Counted from the first letter of the stretch, positions 1-8,283 are shown. The stretch: 37,034 nucleotides of DNA from Promethearchaeota archaeon (GCA_014730165.1 WJIS01000034.1:1-37034); one strand, 5' to 3'. The notes: generated by a model not told the origin, from the sequence alone. Translations and numbers: made by a program.

Positions 1-690
1 ACATATATGAAAAAGCCTCAATGGATCAGCTATAATTGGATTTCTTCTCTCATCCTTGAGATATTCCGCTTCATTATCCCAATGACCTTTTCCTTTTTTA
101 ATCGCACTCTTCATAAAATCTTCTATAGTTCTTTGGAAATGAGCGTTAGGATTATTCGAGCCGTTTTTATGGTTTTTTATAGCAATATCAGAGATCCAAT
201 CTAATTCAGCATTATATTTGGTAAGATAAGCTCTAGTTAATAATCCCGCAAATGAGGGAAGTGAAACTCCATGAATTCTCTCCGCTTCATAATGTGTAAT
301 AGTCGCGACGTTTGAAGTGATATAGCCTGGTGTGGTTATATGTGTCATTTTTTCACCCCCAACTACTAAAACTAGATCGCTTAATCCTGATCTAATTGCT
401 TGGAAGCCTGCTTTAATTGCAGAACCTCCACTCGCAGGACCATTTTTTATATGGTCTGCTCCAGCGGGAATGAGTCCTATTCTATCTACTAAGGCATTAG
501 CAACACCACTAATATTATTATAGGCTCCAGGACTCATTGCTCCTACATACAAATTATCGAAATCCTTATCAGAAACATTCGCATCCTCGATTGCTTGTAA
601 AGAGGCATCAGATAAAAGCTCTAGTAAGCCTTTATCCATAATCTTACCAAACTTAGTATGACCGACTCCTATGATAGCTACTTTTTTCAT
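1..690 (-). CDS. Thiolase-superfamily protein (SCP-x/archaeal type), N-terminal part; catalytic Cys position is Pro
   Basis: The gene starts at the ATG complementary to 688-690, after an SD-like GTGAGA, and runs off the left edge; 230 residues are visible without a stop. The opening MKKVAIIGVGHTKFGK, the segment LSDASLQAIEDA and the late NPIIADPLRL match the archaeal SCP-x/acetyl-CoA acetyltransferase branch of thiolases, which form or break C-C bonds on acyl-CoA and often work with a DUF35 OB-fold partner. The segment that normally reads ACASG, with the nucleophilic Cys, reads GPASG here, so Pro85 (codon 436-438) replaces the Cys. Ordinary thiolysis by this chain is therefore doubtful; thiolase-like aldolases (Ltp2-type) or a non-catalytic subunit are alternatives. 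It follows korC on the same strand after 97 bp. A DUF35 partner would lie outside the window. Confidence 0.85.
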   Translation of the reverse strand, partial: MKKVAIIGVGHTKFGKIMDKGLLELLSDASLQAIEDANVSDKDFDNLYVGAMSPGAYNNISGVANALVDRIGLIPAGADHIKNGPASGGSAIKAGFQAIRSGLSDLVLVVGGEKMTHITTPGYITSNVATITHYEAERIHGVSLPSFAGLLTRAYLTKYNAELDWISDIAIKNHKNGSNNPNAHFQRTIEDFMKSAIKKGKGHWDNEAEYLKDERRNPIIADPLRLFHIC

Positions 691-787
691 TATTCTCACG
701 ATATATATTCTTTTATTGTAAAGAAATTTATTTTATTCTTTTTTTAAAATTAAATTGGAATTTAGTTCAATTAATAATATAAAAAAA

Positions 788-1342
788 TTAATTATCTTGA
801 AAGAAATCATATCCTCGTTCAAAAGCTTTAACATTAACATCAACATAGCTTTTTGGGACCGATTCCACAATTGCTTTTAATATAGACTCTCTTGAAACTA
901 TTTTTGATAGTTTAATCAACGCTCCAAGCATAACCACATTGGTTATCTTTTTACTTAATAATTCTTCAGCAATGGAAGTCGCCGATATATTGAAACGATT
1001 GCGTTTTATGGATGTTTTCTCTATTAAATCTGAATTAATTAGTAAAAGACTCTTTTTTTTTGTAGAAGTAACATAATAATCATAAGCCTCTTGGGAAAAA
1101 GCAACCAAAATATCAACTTTATCAAATACAGGATAACTTGGATCATCTAAATCTGAAATCAATATATCGCTTTTAACTTTCGATCCTCGCTGTTCTGCGC
1201 CATATGATTGAGTTTGAACCGCATTTTTATTATCATAAATAGCAGCTTTACCTAAGATTATGCTGGATAAGATAACACCCATCCCTCCTACACCAGAAAA
1301 GCGTATACTAGTCTGTGTTTTCTCTTTTTTTCCAGAATTCAT
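788..1342 (-). CDS. korC: 2-oxoacid:ferredoxin oxidoreductase, gamma subunit (KorC-like)
   Basis: 184 residues, the usual size for a separate gamma subunit of archaeal 2-oxoglutarate-type ferredoxin oxidoreductases. The glycine-rich GVGGMGVILSSIILGKAA near residue 18 and the following QTQSYGAEQRGSKVKSDILI are the family signature, and DILVAFSQEAYDYY is also typical. It completes the four-subunit complex that oxidises a 2-oxoacid and CoA to acyl-CoA, CO2 and reduced ferredoxin in the cytoplasm. The start lies inside the end of korB (35-nt overlap) and is preceded by a GAGAGGAGT SD, which points to translational coupling and supports this ATG. It is the last gene of korDABC. The exact 2-oxoacid cannot be read from the sequence. 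Confidence 0.93.
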   Translation of the reverse strand: MNSGKKEKTQTSIRFSGVGGMGVILSSIILGKAAIYDNKNAVQTQSYGAEQRGSKVKSDILISDLDDPSYPVFDKVDILVAFSQEAYDYYVTSTKKKSLLLINSDLIEKTSIKRNRFNISATSIAEELLSKKITNVVMLGALIKLSKIVSRESILKAIVESVPKSYVDVNVKAFERGYDFFQDN

Positions 1343-2192
1343 TTATACTCCTCTCTTTTAATTCTTTATAAAGTTCATGATAATCAGGTTTATCCAAGTC
1401 AGTGATCTCACCGACTATGAGTTTTCCCTCATCCTGTGCCGTAAAACACTCATTTAAATTTTTAAAAACATGAGAAGATAATTCATCTTCACAGTGAGGT
1501 TTATATCTGATACTTTCATTCAAGAAATAATTCAAATAATCTTTTGGTTCAGGAAATCGCCGATCACTTGTTGGACATGCAGATATTAACTCTATAAATG
1601 CTAAACCCTTTTTTTTAATTCCTTTTTTTATTGCTTTAATTGCTTGAACTGAATGAGCCGTTGTCCATCTAGAAACATATACAGCTCCTGCTGCTTTAGC
1701 TAAAAATGAAAGATTGAATGAATGCTCAATGTTGCTGTAGGGTGTTGTTTTTGTTTTAAAGCCCATGGGACTGGTGGGAGATACTTGACCACCTGTCATT
1801 CCATAGGTCTCATTATTAACGCAAATCACGGTGATATCTATATTTCTTCTAATAGATTGAAGAAAATGATTCAATCCTATAGCAGCTATATCTCCATCAC
1901 CTGTAAATACAATTACTTGTAAATCAGGATTAGTGACTTTAATACCCGTTGCGAAGGCAATAGCTCTTCCATGAGTTGTATGAACTCCATATGCTTCGAA
2001 ATATGCGGGAAGTCGTGAACTGCAACCAATTCCAGAAACGAATACTAACTTATCTTGATCCATCTCAAGATCATCTATAGCTCTGACAGTATAATTCATG
2101 ATTTGACCAATCGAACATCCCGGACAAAACATTGATGGTAATAGGTCTTTCCTTAGATATTTTTCTCGTAGTTCATCTGATGGTTTTAACAT
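1308..2192 (-). CDS. korB: 2-oxoacid:ferredoxin oxidoreductase, beta subunit (TPP-binding, KorB-like)
   Basis: 294 residues. The N-terminal FCPGCSIG is the conserved Cys motif of the beta chain. GIGCSSRLPAYFEAYGVHT and then FTGDGDIAAIGLNHF with VNNETYGMTGGQ form the Mg-TPP binding motif (GDGD then NN), so this chain holds the thiamine diphosphate; a 4Fe-4S cluster is expected in the family. TPTSP-like text (GGQVSPTSPMG) is typical of 2-oxoglutarate/2-oxoacid enzymes. It starts 9 nt after korA with the SD AGAGGTAA and overlaps korC. The C-terminal tail beyond residue 230 is more variable. Function as the catalytic half of the Kor complex is secure; substrate preference is inferred. Confidence 0.95.
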   Translation of the reverse strand: MLKPSDELREKYLRKDLLPSMFCPGCSIGQIMNYTVRAIDDLEMDQDKLVFVSGIGCSSRLPAYFEAYGVHTTHGRAIAFATGIKVTNPDLQVIVFTGDGDIAAIGLNHFLQSIRRNIDITVICVNNETYGMTGGQVSPTSPMGFKTKTTPYSNIEHSFNLSFLAKAAGAVYVSRWTTAHSVQAIKAIKKGIKKKGLAFIELISACPTSDRRFPEPKDYLNYFLNESIRYKPHCEDELSSHVFKNLNECFTAQDEGKLIVGEITDLDKPDYHELYKELKERSINEFWKKRENTD

Positions 2193-2201
2193 ATTTATTG
2201 A

Positions 2202-3374
2202 TTACCTCTTTCTTATTTTTTTCAATATTTCCTTCTCTCTTGGTAATTGACCTCCAAGCGTAAATAAACTTTCCACTTGGCAATTTCCCTTTGAGTATTC
2301 TAATACCGAATGATATATTTGTCCTAAATTCATCTCTATTACTAAAAACTTATCTATGTCTAAGGAGATATCATAAATTTTATCTTCTGGGAATGGCCAT
2401 AATGTTATTGGACGAAAAAGACCTACTTTAAAACCCTTCTCACGAGCCGTCTCAACAGCAGAATAAACCGTTCTTGAAGCAATTCCATAACATACTATTA
2501 CAATGTCAGCATCCTCTAGATATTTTTCCTCATATTTAATAATATCATGACGATTATCATCGATCTTTTCATATAATCTTCTTACCAGCTTTTCATGAAC
2601 TTCAGCACTGTTCGTCTCGGGATATGCTTTCCAATCATGGGTTAAACCGGTTAAGTAAGTATGATATTTGTTACCAAATCTATCCATTTCTGGAACTTTT
2701 GAAGGGACAGAATACCCAGTTCTGAATGGATGATACTTCGATTTATCTATAGTGACAGGGATTCTCTTTATAATTTCAACTTCCTTTTCTAAAGGAATTT
2801 CTAATCTTTCTCGTGTATGAGCAATTGCAGCATCAGAAAGCAATACTACTGGGGTTCTATATTTATCTGCTAAATTAAATGCTCTAATAGTTGTCCATAA
2901 TGCTTCTTGAACACTATTTGGATATAATACTATAATATTATGATCTCCGTGAGTTCCCCATCTAGATTCCATTACATCTCCTTGAGCTGGTTTGGTTGGT
3001 TGTCCTGTTGACGGACCTGTCCTCTGAACATCAACAATTACGCAAGGAGTTTCTGTCATACAAGCATAACCTAGATTCTCTTGCATAAGTGAGAATCCCG
3101 GTCCAGAAGTCGCAGTCATTGTCCTTACGTTGTTCCAACTTGCGCCAATTATCGCTCCGATTGACCCAATCTCATCCTCCATTTGTATACAATATCCTTC
3201 TTTTAATAACGGTAAATATTGTGTCATAGATTCTAGGATCTCTGTTGCTGGAGTAATAGGATAACCTGCAAAAAATCGACAGTTTGCTAATAAGGCACCA
3301 TATACAATAGCATCGTTTCCGGTAACAAACTGCACTTTTGGTTGAATTAACTCATCTACGGTTATCTCTTTCAT
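2202..3374 (-). CDS. korA: 2-oxoacid:ferredoxin oxidoreductase, alpha subunit (KorA-like)
   Basis: 390 residues. GNDAIVYGALLANCRFFAGY followed by PITPATEI is the start of the pyrimidine-binding alpha chain; TATSGPGFSLMQENLGYA and VDVQRTGPSTGQPTKPAQGD are diagnostic of the KorA/2-oxoglutarate branch. A C-terminal transketolase-like domain (about residues 285-385) carries the CoA-side fold. The ATG overlaps the korD stop by four bases (ATGA), so the two are translated in tandem. It works with the beta, gamma and ferredoxin-like delta subunits. The clear match to the 2-oxoglutarate branch rather than pyruvate or indolepyruvate enzymes rests on motif recognition only. Confidence 0.95.
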   Translation of the reverse strand: MKEITVDELIQPKVQFVTGNDAIVYGALLANCRFFAGYPITPATEILESMTQYLPLLKEGYCIQMEDEIGSIGAIIGASWNNVRTMTATSGPGFSLMQENLGYACMTETPCVIVDVQRTGPSTGQPTKPAQGDVMESRWGTHGDHNIIVLYPNSVQEALWTTIRAFNLADKYRTPVVLLSDAAIAHTRERLEIPLEKEVEIIKRIPVTIDKSKYHPFRTGYSVPSKVPEMDRFGNKYHTYLTGLTHDWKAYPETNSAEVHEKLVRRLYEKIDDNRHDIIKYEEKYLEDADIVIVCYGIASRTVYSAVETAREKGFKVGLFRPITLWPFPEDKIYDISLDIDKFLVIEMNLGQIYHSVLEYSKGNCQVESLFTLGGQLPREKEILKKIRKR

Positions 3375-3592
3375 TTTTTCTTATTCTCCTCCTCTTTCGA
3401 TATTGTTATTGCCATTTCTGGGCAAATTAACTCACATTTTTTGCATCCGGTACATGATTTTGAATTATTTAATTCAGGTACATTATATCCTTTCTCATTA
3501 TATCTCTTACTTTTTTGAAAGATTTCTTGTGGGCAAACTTCGATACAATACTCACAACCTTTACAATATTCCTCTTTAATCTTGATATCCAT
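3371..3592 (-). CDS. korD: Ferredoxin-like delta subunit of 2-oxoacid oxidoreductase (2x[4Fe-4S], KorD-like)
   Basis: 73 residues with two full CxxCxxCxxxCP motifs: CKGCEYCIEVCP near residue 10 and CTGCKKCELICP near residue 47. Each half supplies ligands for a 4Fe-4S cluster, so the protein carries electrons from the Kor TPP/Fe-S centres to soluble ferredoxin. First gene of korDABC and overlapping korA by four bases. A TATA-like TTTAATATAAAG on the minus strand about 37 nt upstream places the transcript start roughly 10 nt before the ATG. Size and position fit KorD/PorD delta subunits; a free ferredoxin is less likely given the overlap. Confidence 0.93.
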   Translation of the reverse strand: MDIKIKEEYCKGCEYCIEVCPQEIFQKSKRYNEKGYNVPELNNSKSCTGCKKCELICPEMAITISKEEENKKK

Positions 3593-3622
3593 AGGCTGAC
3601 CAATTTATGTTAAAAATCTCTT

Positions 3623-3634
3623 TATATTAAAATT
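3623..3634 (-). promoter_or_regulatory. Probable TATA box of korDABC
   Basis: The minus strand reads TTTAATATAAAG, centred about 37 nt before the korD ATG, fitting an archaeal TATA box with a leader of about 10 nt. No other AT-box is as well placed, but the whole gap is AT-rich, so this is only a suggestion. Confidence 0.4.
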
Positions 3635-3855
3635 ATGAAAATGATTTAATTATCAACAATTCAAATAAGTTCAAATTATTTGGTTTTTAATTAATTATTT
3701 ACTTTCAAATAATCCAATTGTCAATTAATTATATTTTTTTTTGAAAAATATATTCTCCTCAAAAAATTTATACGAATTTTATCAATATTATTTATTTTTA
3801 AAAATTATCAATTATGAATAACTAATCTTTAATTTGAATGTAGGGCTTCTTAAAC

Positions 3856-3863
3856 TATAAAAA
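3856..3863 (+). promoter_or_regulatory. Probable TATA box of the 3887 gene
   Basis: tataaaaa centred about 27 nt before the TTG start. This spacing would put transcription initiation at or next to the start codon, giving a leaderless or nearly leaderless mRNA. The GGTG at 3875-3878 would then lie upstream of the transcript, so either the promoter or the SD reading is wrong. Confidence 0.35.
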
Positions 3864-3886
3864 AATGTGCTCTTGGTGTAAAAAGA

Positions 3887-4405
3887 TTGAATGAAGAATT
3901 ATATAACCTTTCTAAGGAAGAATTAGTTAGTTATATTGTTGATCTCTCAAAAAATTGGCTTGCGATTGATGGGACTTGGTTTCAAGCAGTTGAGAAAGAA
4001 TTTGGATTGGAAAAGGCAATAGAATTAGATATCGAACAATGGAAAAGATTCACAGTAATAGAAGCAAAACGAATTATGAAAAGCTTTGATATTCCAAATA
4101 ATAATGGAATTAAAGGGTTGATTAAAGCACTCAAATATCGAGTGTATGCGAATATAAATGAATGGGAAATTGTAGAGATTTCTGATAAGAGATGTGTATT
4201 TCGAATGAATAATTGTAGGGTCCAGTACGCTCGAAAACAAAGAAATTTACCTGATTTTCCTTGCAAACCAGTTGGATTAGTTGAATATAGATTATTTGCA
4301 AAAACAATTGATCCTCGGATTGAAACGACTTGTATTTGCTGTCCTCCAGATGATCACCCCAAAGAATATCATTGCGTGTGGGAATTCCATCTTAAAGAAG
4401 AATGA
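3887..4405 (+). CDS. DUF6125-like / ATC-hydrolase-like protein
   Basis: 172 residues. The C-terminal half carries a Cys/His pattern: CRVQYARK, PDFPCKPVG, IDPRIETTCICCPPDDHP and YHCVWEFHL, which I associate with DUF6125 and the related L-2-amino-thiazoline-4-carboxylate-hydrolase-like families; the N-terminal half is helical (LSKEELVSYIVDLSKNW, then an FGLEKAIELDIEQW stretch). Biochemical role is not known to me; a small-molecule or metal-binding domain is plausible from the conserved Cys residues. The start is a TTG with GGTG eight bases upstream and a TATA-like tataaaaa at 3856-3863. A nine-codon ORF (3865-3894, MCSWCKKIE) overlaps the start in another frame. The gene stands alone, divergent from korDABC. 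Confidence 0.7.
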   Translation: MNEELYNLSKEELVSYIVDLSKNWLAIDGTWFQAVEKEFGLEKAIELDIEQWKRFTVIEAKRIMKSFDIPNNNGIKGLIKALKYRVYANINEWEIVEISDKRCVFRMNNCRVQYARKQRNLPDFPCKPVGLVEYRLFAKTIDPRIETTCICCPPDDHPKEYHCVWEFHLKEE

Positions 4406-4611
4406 TTTATATTAGATCATATGTGAAATATAATACTTGCAAATTTATTTACATATAAAAAGAGTGTCGAGTACCATCCATTAATCCAACTTCAGTGTAA
4501 CTTGCTGAAAAATAAAATGTAATTGATTAAGTGATTAATTTTATTAGGTTTTAAAAAATTCATACTAGCAAAAATTCAAGTTAATAAAAATAAAGGATAG
4601 AGCGAAATTAT

Positions 4612-5097
4612 TTAGTGGTTATGTCCACAGTCACTTCCACATCCCGCACATGTTTCGGAATCTATCTCACATCCCGTTTCAAGAATCTTAATCTTAAAAT
4701 TAAGGGTTTTCCCTGCCATCGGATGATTTAAGTCTAAAAGTACAAATTCCTCTCCAATTTCCTTTATAGTAGCGGGAAATTGATTATTATTCGGATCCAT
4801 AAGGACAATCATCATTCCTTCTTTGATTTTCTCCTTATCTGGAAATTGATCTATAGGAACTTTTTGTATCAGTTTTTCATTATAATCTCCATATGCTTCT
4901 TCTGGATTTAATCTTATTGAATATTCGTCTCCAACTTCTTTCCCAAGTACAGATTTATCAAAACCAGAAATAACACTTTTACTTCCAACTTCAAATTTTA
5001 AGGGAGTTCCGCTTTTCTCTGTACTATCAAAGATTGATCCATCGTCTAATGTTCCTAAATATTCAACCTTGATTACATCGCCTTCTTTAATTGTCAT
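4612..5097 (-). CDS. FKBP-type peptidyl-prolyl cis-trans isomerase, SlyD-like, with Cys/His-rich tail
   Basis: 161 residues. GDVIKVEYLGTLDDGSIFDS, PLKFEVGSKSVISGFDKSV and the HPMAGKTLNFKIKIL segment define an FKBP domain interrupted by the chaperone 'insert-in-flap' domain (about residues 68-125), the SlyD/archaeal long FKBP layout. It should catalyse prolyl isomerisation and help folding in the cytoplasm. The last 17 residues, CEIDSETCAGCGSDCGH plus NH, contain four Cys and two His, like the metal-binding tail of SlyD proteins that deliver nickel; metal binding here is inferred. The ATG has GAGGAA as SD. It is a single-gene unit followed by about 200 bp with no gene. Confidence 0.9.
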   Translation of the reverse strand: MTIKEGDVIKVEYLGTLDDGSIFDSTEKSGTPLKFEVGSKSVISGFDKSVLGKEVGDEYSIRLNPEEAYGDYNEKLIQKVPIDQFPDKEKIKEGMMIVLMDPNNNQFPATIKEIGEEFVLLDLNHPMAGKTLNFKIKILETGCEIDSETCAGCGSDCGHNH

Positions 5098-5438
5098 ATC
5101 TATTCCTCATTAAAAATATTTTAAAATTATATATTCTTCATAAATGAAAGCTCTGTTAATTATTTTCGTTTAATAAAATATAAAAACAAATCTAATTTGA
5201 ATAATTATTTATTATGTTGATAGTTTATTTTAATCCACTCATTTACCATTAATAGACTTCCCGCACTTCCATCAGAACAACAATATAAATGAAAAGTTTC
5301 AATATTCTCAAATTAATTTTCTTTATAATTTTTTCATTGTTTATGATAAAGAGAACAATTTTTAATCAAAATCTATTTATATTACTTAATTTAACAACTA
5401 TCTAACCTATTTATCTAATTATTAAGGAATTTGATATT
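5098..5438. other. Intergenic region without a visible gene
   Basis: 341 bp of AT-rich DNA between the divergent FKBP and Fe-S protein genes. It holds a probable TATA box for the rightward gene (tttatatt, 5376-5383) and no ORF with a sensible start. A short open stretch on the minus strand (about 5217-5330) lacks a normal start codon and was not called. Confidence 0.5.
5376..5383 (+). promoter_or_regulatory. Probable TATA box of the HdrD-like gene
   Basis: tttatatt preceded by the purine/A-rich tcaaaa, resembling BRE plus TATA, about 60 nt before the ATG at 5439; predicted leader roughly 35 nt. Confidence 0.4.
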
Positions 5439-6461
5439 ATGTTCGATGATTCAAAATGTAATGAATGTGAAAATGTTGATTGTTTAACCAAGTGTCAATG
5501 GATAGAATTTGATGGAATTGATGATGCTCGTTCAGAAATGACGAAAATGATCAATGGGGAAGAATCTAGAGTACTCTCAGAATGTGTTACATGCTTTGCA
5601 TGTCATGAATACTGTCCATATGGTTCTAATCCGTTTGATTTAATTACGACACTGCAGGAGAAACATGATTCCTTGGAAGTAAATGAAGCTATGAGAAAGC
5701 GTATGATAGCGATGTACAAACCTCATGATGAATTCAAACCATGGGATGGTATAGAACCAGATAAGTCTACTCTGAATAAATGCGCCTTCATTAAAACTAA
5801 TGCCGATGACATGAAAGGAGAATTTTTTGAGGATTTGCAATCGATCGGAGGGAGAGACTTTTTTTGTAATCTCTTATACCACCATATTGCAAGAGATTCA
5901 GTAATAAGAGAAAGAGTACCGATCATATTAGAAAACTTGGAAAAACAAGGAGTTAAAGAGATGATTTGTTTTCATGACGAATGTTATGGTCTTTATAATT
6001 CATATATTCCTCGAAATAATTTCGAGATACCCCAAGGACTAAAACCAATACATGTGTTTGAATATGTGTATAATTATTTGAAGGAAAATGAGTCTAAAAT
6101 TCAAAAGTTAAATATAAAAGCAGCATATCAGAGAAACTGCTCAACAAGATTCAATACTGAAATTGATGAATATGTGGATAAAATATGTGAATTAATTGGT
6201 GTTGAGCGAGTTGATAGAGAATTTGATCGCGAAAATGCATTATGCTGTGGTGGACCACTCCCAATGTTGGGTAAGAAGAAATTAATGCGGGAAACGCAGA
6301 ATAAAAACATTAAGGATATGTTAGATCACAATGCTGAAGTATGTTTCTATAACTGTCCTATGTGCATGGAAACTATGGGTTCAAAAGTGGAAAGGAAGGG
6401 TCTTAAAAATTATTTACTAACAAATCTCTGTCGAAAAGCACTTGGTGAGAATATAGAATAA
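5439..6461 (+). CDS. CCG-domain Fe-S protein, HdrD/GlcF-like
   Basis: 340 residues. The N-terminus has CNECENVDCLTKC and, near residue 53, CVTCFACHEYCP, fitting two Fe-S clusters of ferredoxin type though the first has unusual spacing. The C-terminal half has a full CCG domain: NCSTRFN, LCCGGPLPMLG and FYNCPMCMETM, as in heterodisulfide reductase HdrB/HdrD, LutA and GlcF. A first CCG half appears degenerate: only ICFHDECYGLY near residue 180 keeps the pattern and no CC pair precedes it. Likely a cytoplasmic electron-transfer or disulfide-type redox subunit. No flavin partner is adjacent, so its donor and acceptor are unknown. Single gene with its own promoter. Confidence 0.8.
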   Translation: MFDDSKCNECENVDCLTKCQWIEFDGIDDARSEMTKMINGEESRVLSECVTCFACHEYCPYGSNPFDLITTLQEKHDSLEVNEAMRKRMIAMYKPHDEFKPWDGIEPDKSTLNKCAFIKTNADDMKGEFFEDLQSIGGRDFFCNLLYHHIARDSVIRERVPIILENLEKQGVKEMICFHDECYGLYNSYIPRNNFEIPQGLKPIHVFEYVYNYLKENESKIQKLNIKAAYQRNCSTRFNTEIDEYVDKICELIGVERVDREFDRENALCCGGPLPMLGKKKLMRETQNKNIKDMLDHNAEVCFYNCPMCMETMGSKVERKGLKNYLLTNLCRKALGENIE

Positions 6462-6717
6462 AATCCGATTATTTTTATTCTCTAAATCTTTTTTAATTTT
6501 CCCTTATTTTTCAATCGATTTACCTATTTTACCTCCTCTAAAATCCCTTTACTTAGGAGTAAAGAAGAAAATACTAATTTTCAGCTTTAATAGAGCAAAA
6601 AGTTAATATCTATAATTTTATGATGAAAAATGAAGAATTAAATAGAATAAAATAAATTTAAACCTATTAAATTATTATTTTATATGTCCAATTCAATGAT
6701 TTAAAAAAGTGATAATT

Positions 6718-7125
6718 ATGTCAGAAGAACAAATAAGAGATGAGATAAGTTCAAAGAAAGATATGATTACGAAAATTGAGGAAGAAATCACTAAAAAAGA
6801 AGCATCAGCGGAGAGAGAAATAGAAGCTGATTATGATCACAAAATTGAGTCTACAAAATCAACTTTGCGAGCTGAAGAGAAAAATTATGAAGAGGCAACT
6901 CAAAAAGTAGAAGAATGGAAAACGAAAGAAAAGGAATTAAAAAGTTTAGTGAAGGATCTATCTAAAGAATTAAAAAACTTAAAAAAATCGAAATCAAAAG
7001 CTCTTAAAAAGAAATTAAATGATATAGCAAAAGAAAAAAAGACACGTATAGGATCTATTGAAAAAGAGATCAAAACTCTGGAAAAAAACCTCGAGAAACT
7101 TCAAAAAGAAGCAGAATCAGGATAA
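6718..7125 (+). CDS. Small highly charged coiled-coil protein
   Basis: 135 residues from ATG 6718 (MSEEQIRDEISSKKD). A GTG three codons earlier is possible, but that GTG is more likely part of the SD (GTGAT, four bases before the ATG). Almost the whole chain is Lys/Glu-rich heptad-like helix with no Cys, Pro or Trp-rich core apart from one EEWK-like turn (KVEEWKTKEKELK), so a long antiparallel or parallel coiled coil is expected. No family recognised. It could be a structural or scaffolding protein; resemblance to V-ATPase stalk subunits is only compositional. Flanked by AT-rich gaps. Confidence 0.7.
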   Translation: MSEEQIRDEISSKKDMITKIEEEITKKEASAEREIEADYDHKIESTKSTLRAEEKNYEEATQKVEEWKTKEKELKSLVKDLSKELKNLKKSKSKALKKKLNDIAKEKKTRIGSIEKEIKTLEKNLEKLQKEAESG

Positions 7126-7212
7126 ATAATCTAAACTATCTGGTTTTCTTTTATTCATTTTTATTAAAATTGTTTCATATTTTTAGAAAAGCGTAAAAAT
7201 TCTATTTATCGT

Positions 7213-8283
7213 ATGAATAAAAAAGTGGATGATAAGCTAACTCCTTTAAGGGTAATATCTAATTTTAATGATGGTAAATTAACATTAGAAAATGCTAATG
7301 AACTCCTGATTTTGATATTCAAAAATTCTAAAATCTATAATGAAAGATTAGAGACTATAGAATATTTAGGTTCTATTATCACCAAGAATAATAGAAATTT
7401 TAAGTTTTTAGAAAATATCTTGATTTCTGATACTGATCCTTTTATAAGAAAGGAAGTTGCAAGTGTTATAGCTGAGAATTTCCCTGATCAAGCAGCTCAT
7501 TCATTTAGGTGGGAATTGAAAAATGAAAAATCTCCGATAGTAATTAAAAGTATTCTTGATATTATTATAAATGATAAGAAAAATCCGCTTCATAAATTGC
7601 AAGCTGAAGCAAATCGATGGCTTTCTGAATTTGGAAACTTATTAAATATCACTCCAAAAGAAGCTTATTTTATTTTAGATATTGAATCGATATTTTCTCT
7701 TTATGATAAATCTAATACTCTCAATAATGATACTTTCAAATTTTATAAAGAACTCGAGAAATTAAATACCAAAACAAAGTGGTTCTCGATAAAAAATCGC
7801 CATATTCAAAGTTTAAAGTTCAATATTTATAAATGGACCTTTTTAAGAAATTCTTTAGCATTAATGAAATCCTTCAATAAATATAGAGATCTAGATCTTC
7901 TCTTGAGCCTATTACGTCAGATGGATTTAGATGTTAAAAAATTCAATAGAATTCCCTTAAGTATAGGAAATCTAAAACATCTAGAGTTTTTAGATTTGAG
8001 TGAAAATAATTTAAAAGTATTACCGCCTTCAATTCAGCACCTCAATCCATTAAAGCAATTAGATTTAAGTTATAATAACATAACTATATTTCCACATACA
8101 TTATTAAGTCTTGATAATTTGGAAATCCTAGATCTAAGATTCAATAATCTGTCCGAAGTTCCCACAGAAATAGATCAATTGATAAATTTACAGAAATTGT
8201 ATTTGAAAGGAAATAGCATAAGAAATATTTCAAATAATCTAAGGAAATTTCTTGAGAGTTTAAAAATTGACATAGAAATATGA
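7213..8283 (+). CDS. Protein with helical N-terminal region and C-terminal leucine-rich repeats
   Basis: 356 residues. Residues 1 to about 240 are helical and include a HEAT-like unit (PFIRKEVASVIAENFPDQAA). Residues about 250-350 hold roughly four to five LRRs of the 23-residue RI/Ras-suppressor type: IPLSIGNLKHLEFLDLSENN, then VLPPSIQHLNPLKQLDLSYN, then IFPHTLLSLDNLEILDLRFN and a fourth with VPTEIDQLINLQKLYL. The repeats should form a curved protein-binding surface. No signal peptide or membrane segment, so cytoplasmic. LRR proteins of this type are common in Asgard genomes; the partner is unknown. It sits alone 87 bp after the coiled-coil gene and ends in a T-rich stretch. Confidence 0.75.
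   Translation: MNKKVDDKLTPLRVISNFNDGKLTLENANELLILIFKNSKIYNERLETIEYLGSIITKNNRNFKFLENILISDTDPFIRKEVASVIAENFPDQAAHSFRWELKNEKSPIVIKSILDIIINDKKNPLHKLQAEANRWLSEFGNLLNITPKEAYFILDIESIFSLYDKSNTLNNDTFKFYKELEKLNTKTKWFSIKNRHIQSLKFNIYKWTFLRNSLALMKSFNKYRDLDLLLSLLRQMDLDVKKFNRIPLSIGNLKHLEFLDLSENNLKVLPPSIQHLNPLKQLDLSYNNITIFPHTLLSLDNLEILDLRFNNLSEVPTEIDQLINLQKLYLKGNSIRNISNNLRKFLESLKIDIEI

Noticed and set aside
332-523. 63-residue ORF on the plus strand
   Set aside because: Antisense to the thiolase-like gene, which shows continuous family motifs.
1308-1342. Possible frameshift or fusion between korB and korC
   Set aside because: Gamma and beta chains are separate proteins in the family, and korC has its own SD and start; a 35-nt overlap is normal for coupled genes.
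5217-5330. Open stretch on the minus strand coding a CCSDGSAGSLL-like peptide
   Set aside because: Bounded by a stop just upstream and has no usual start codon; could be a gene remnant but cannot be supported.
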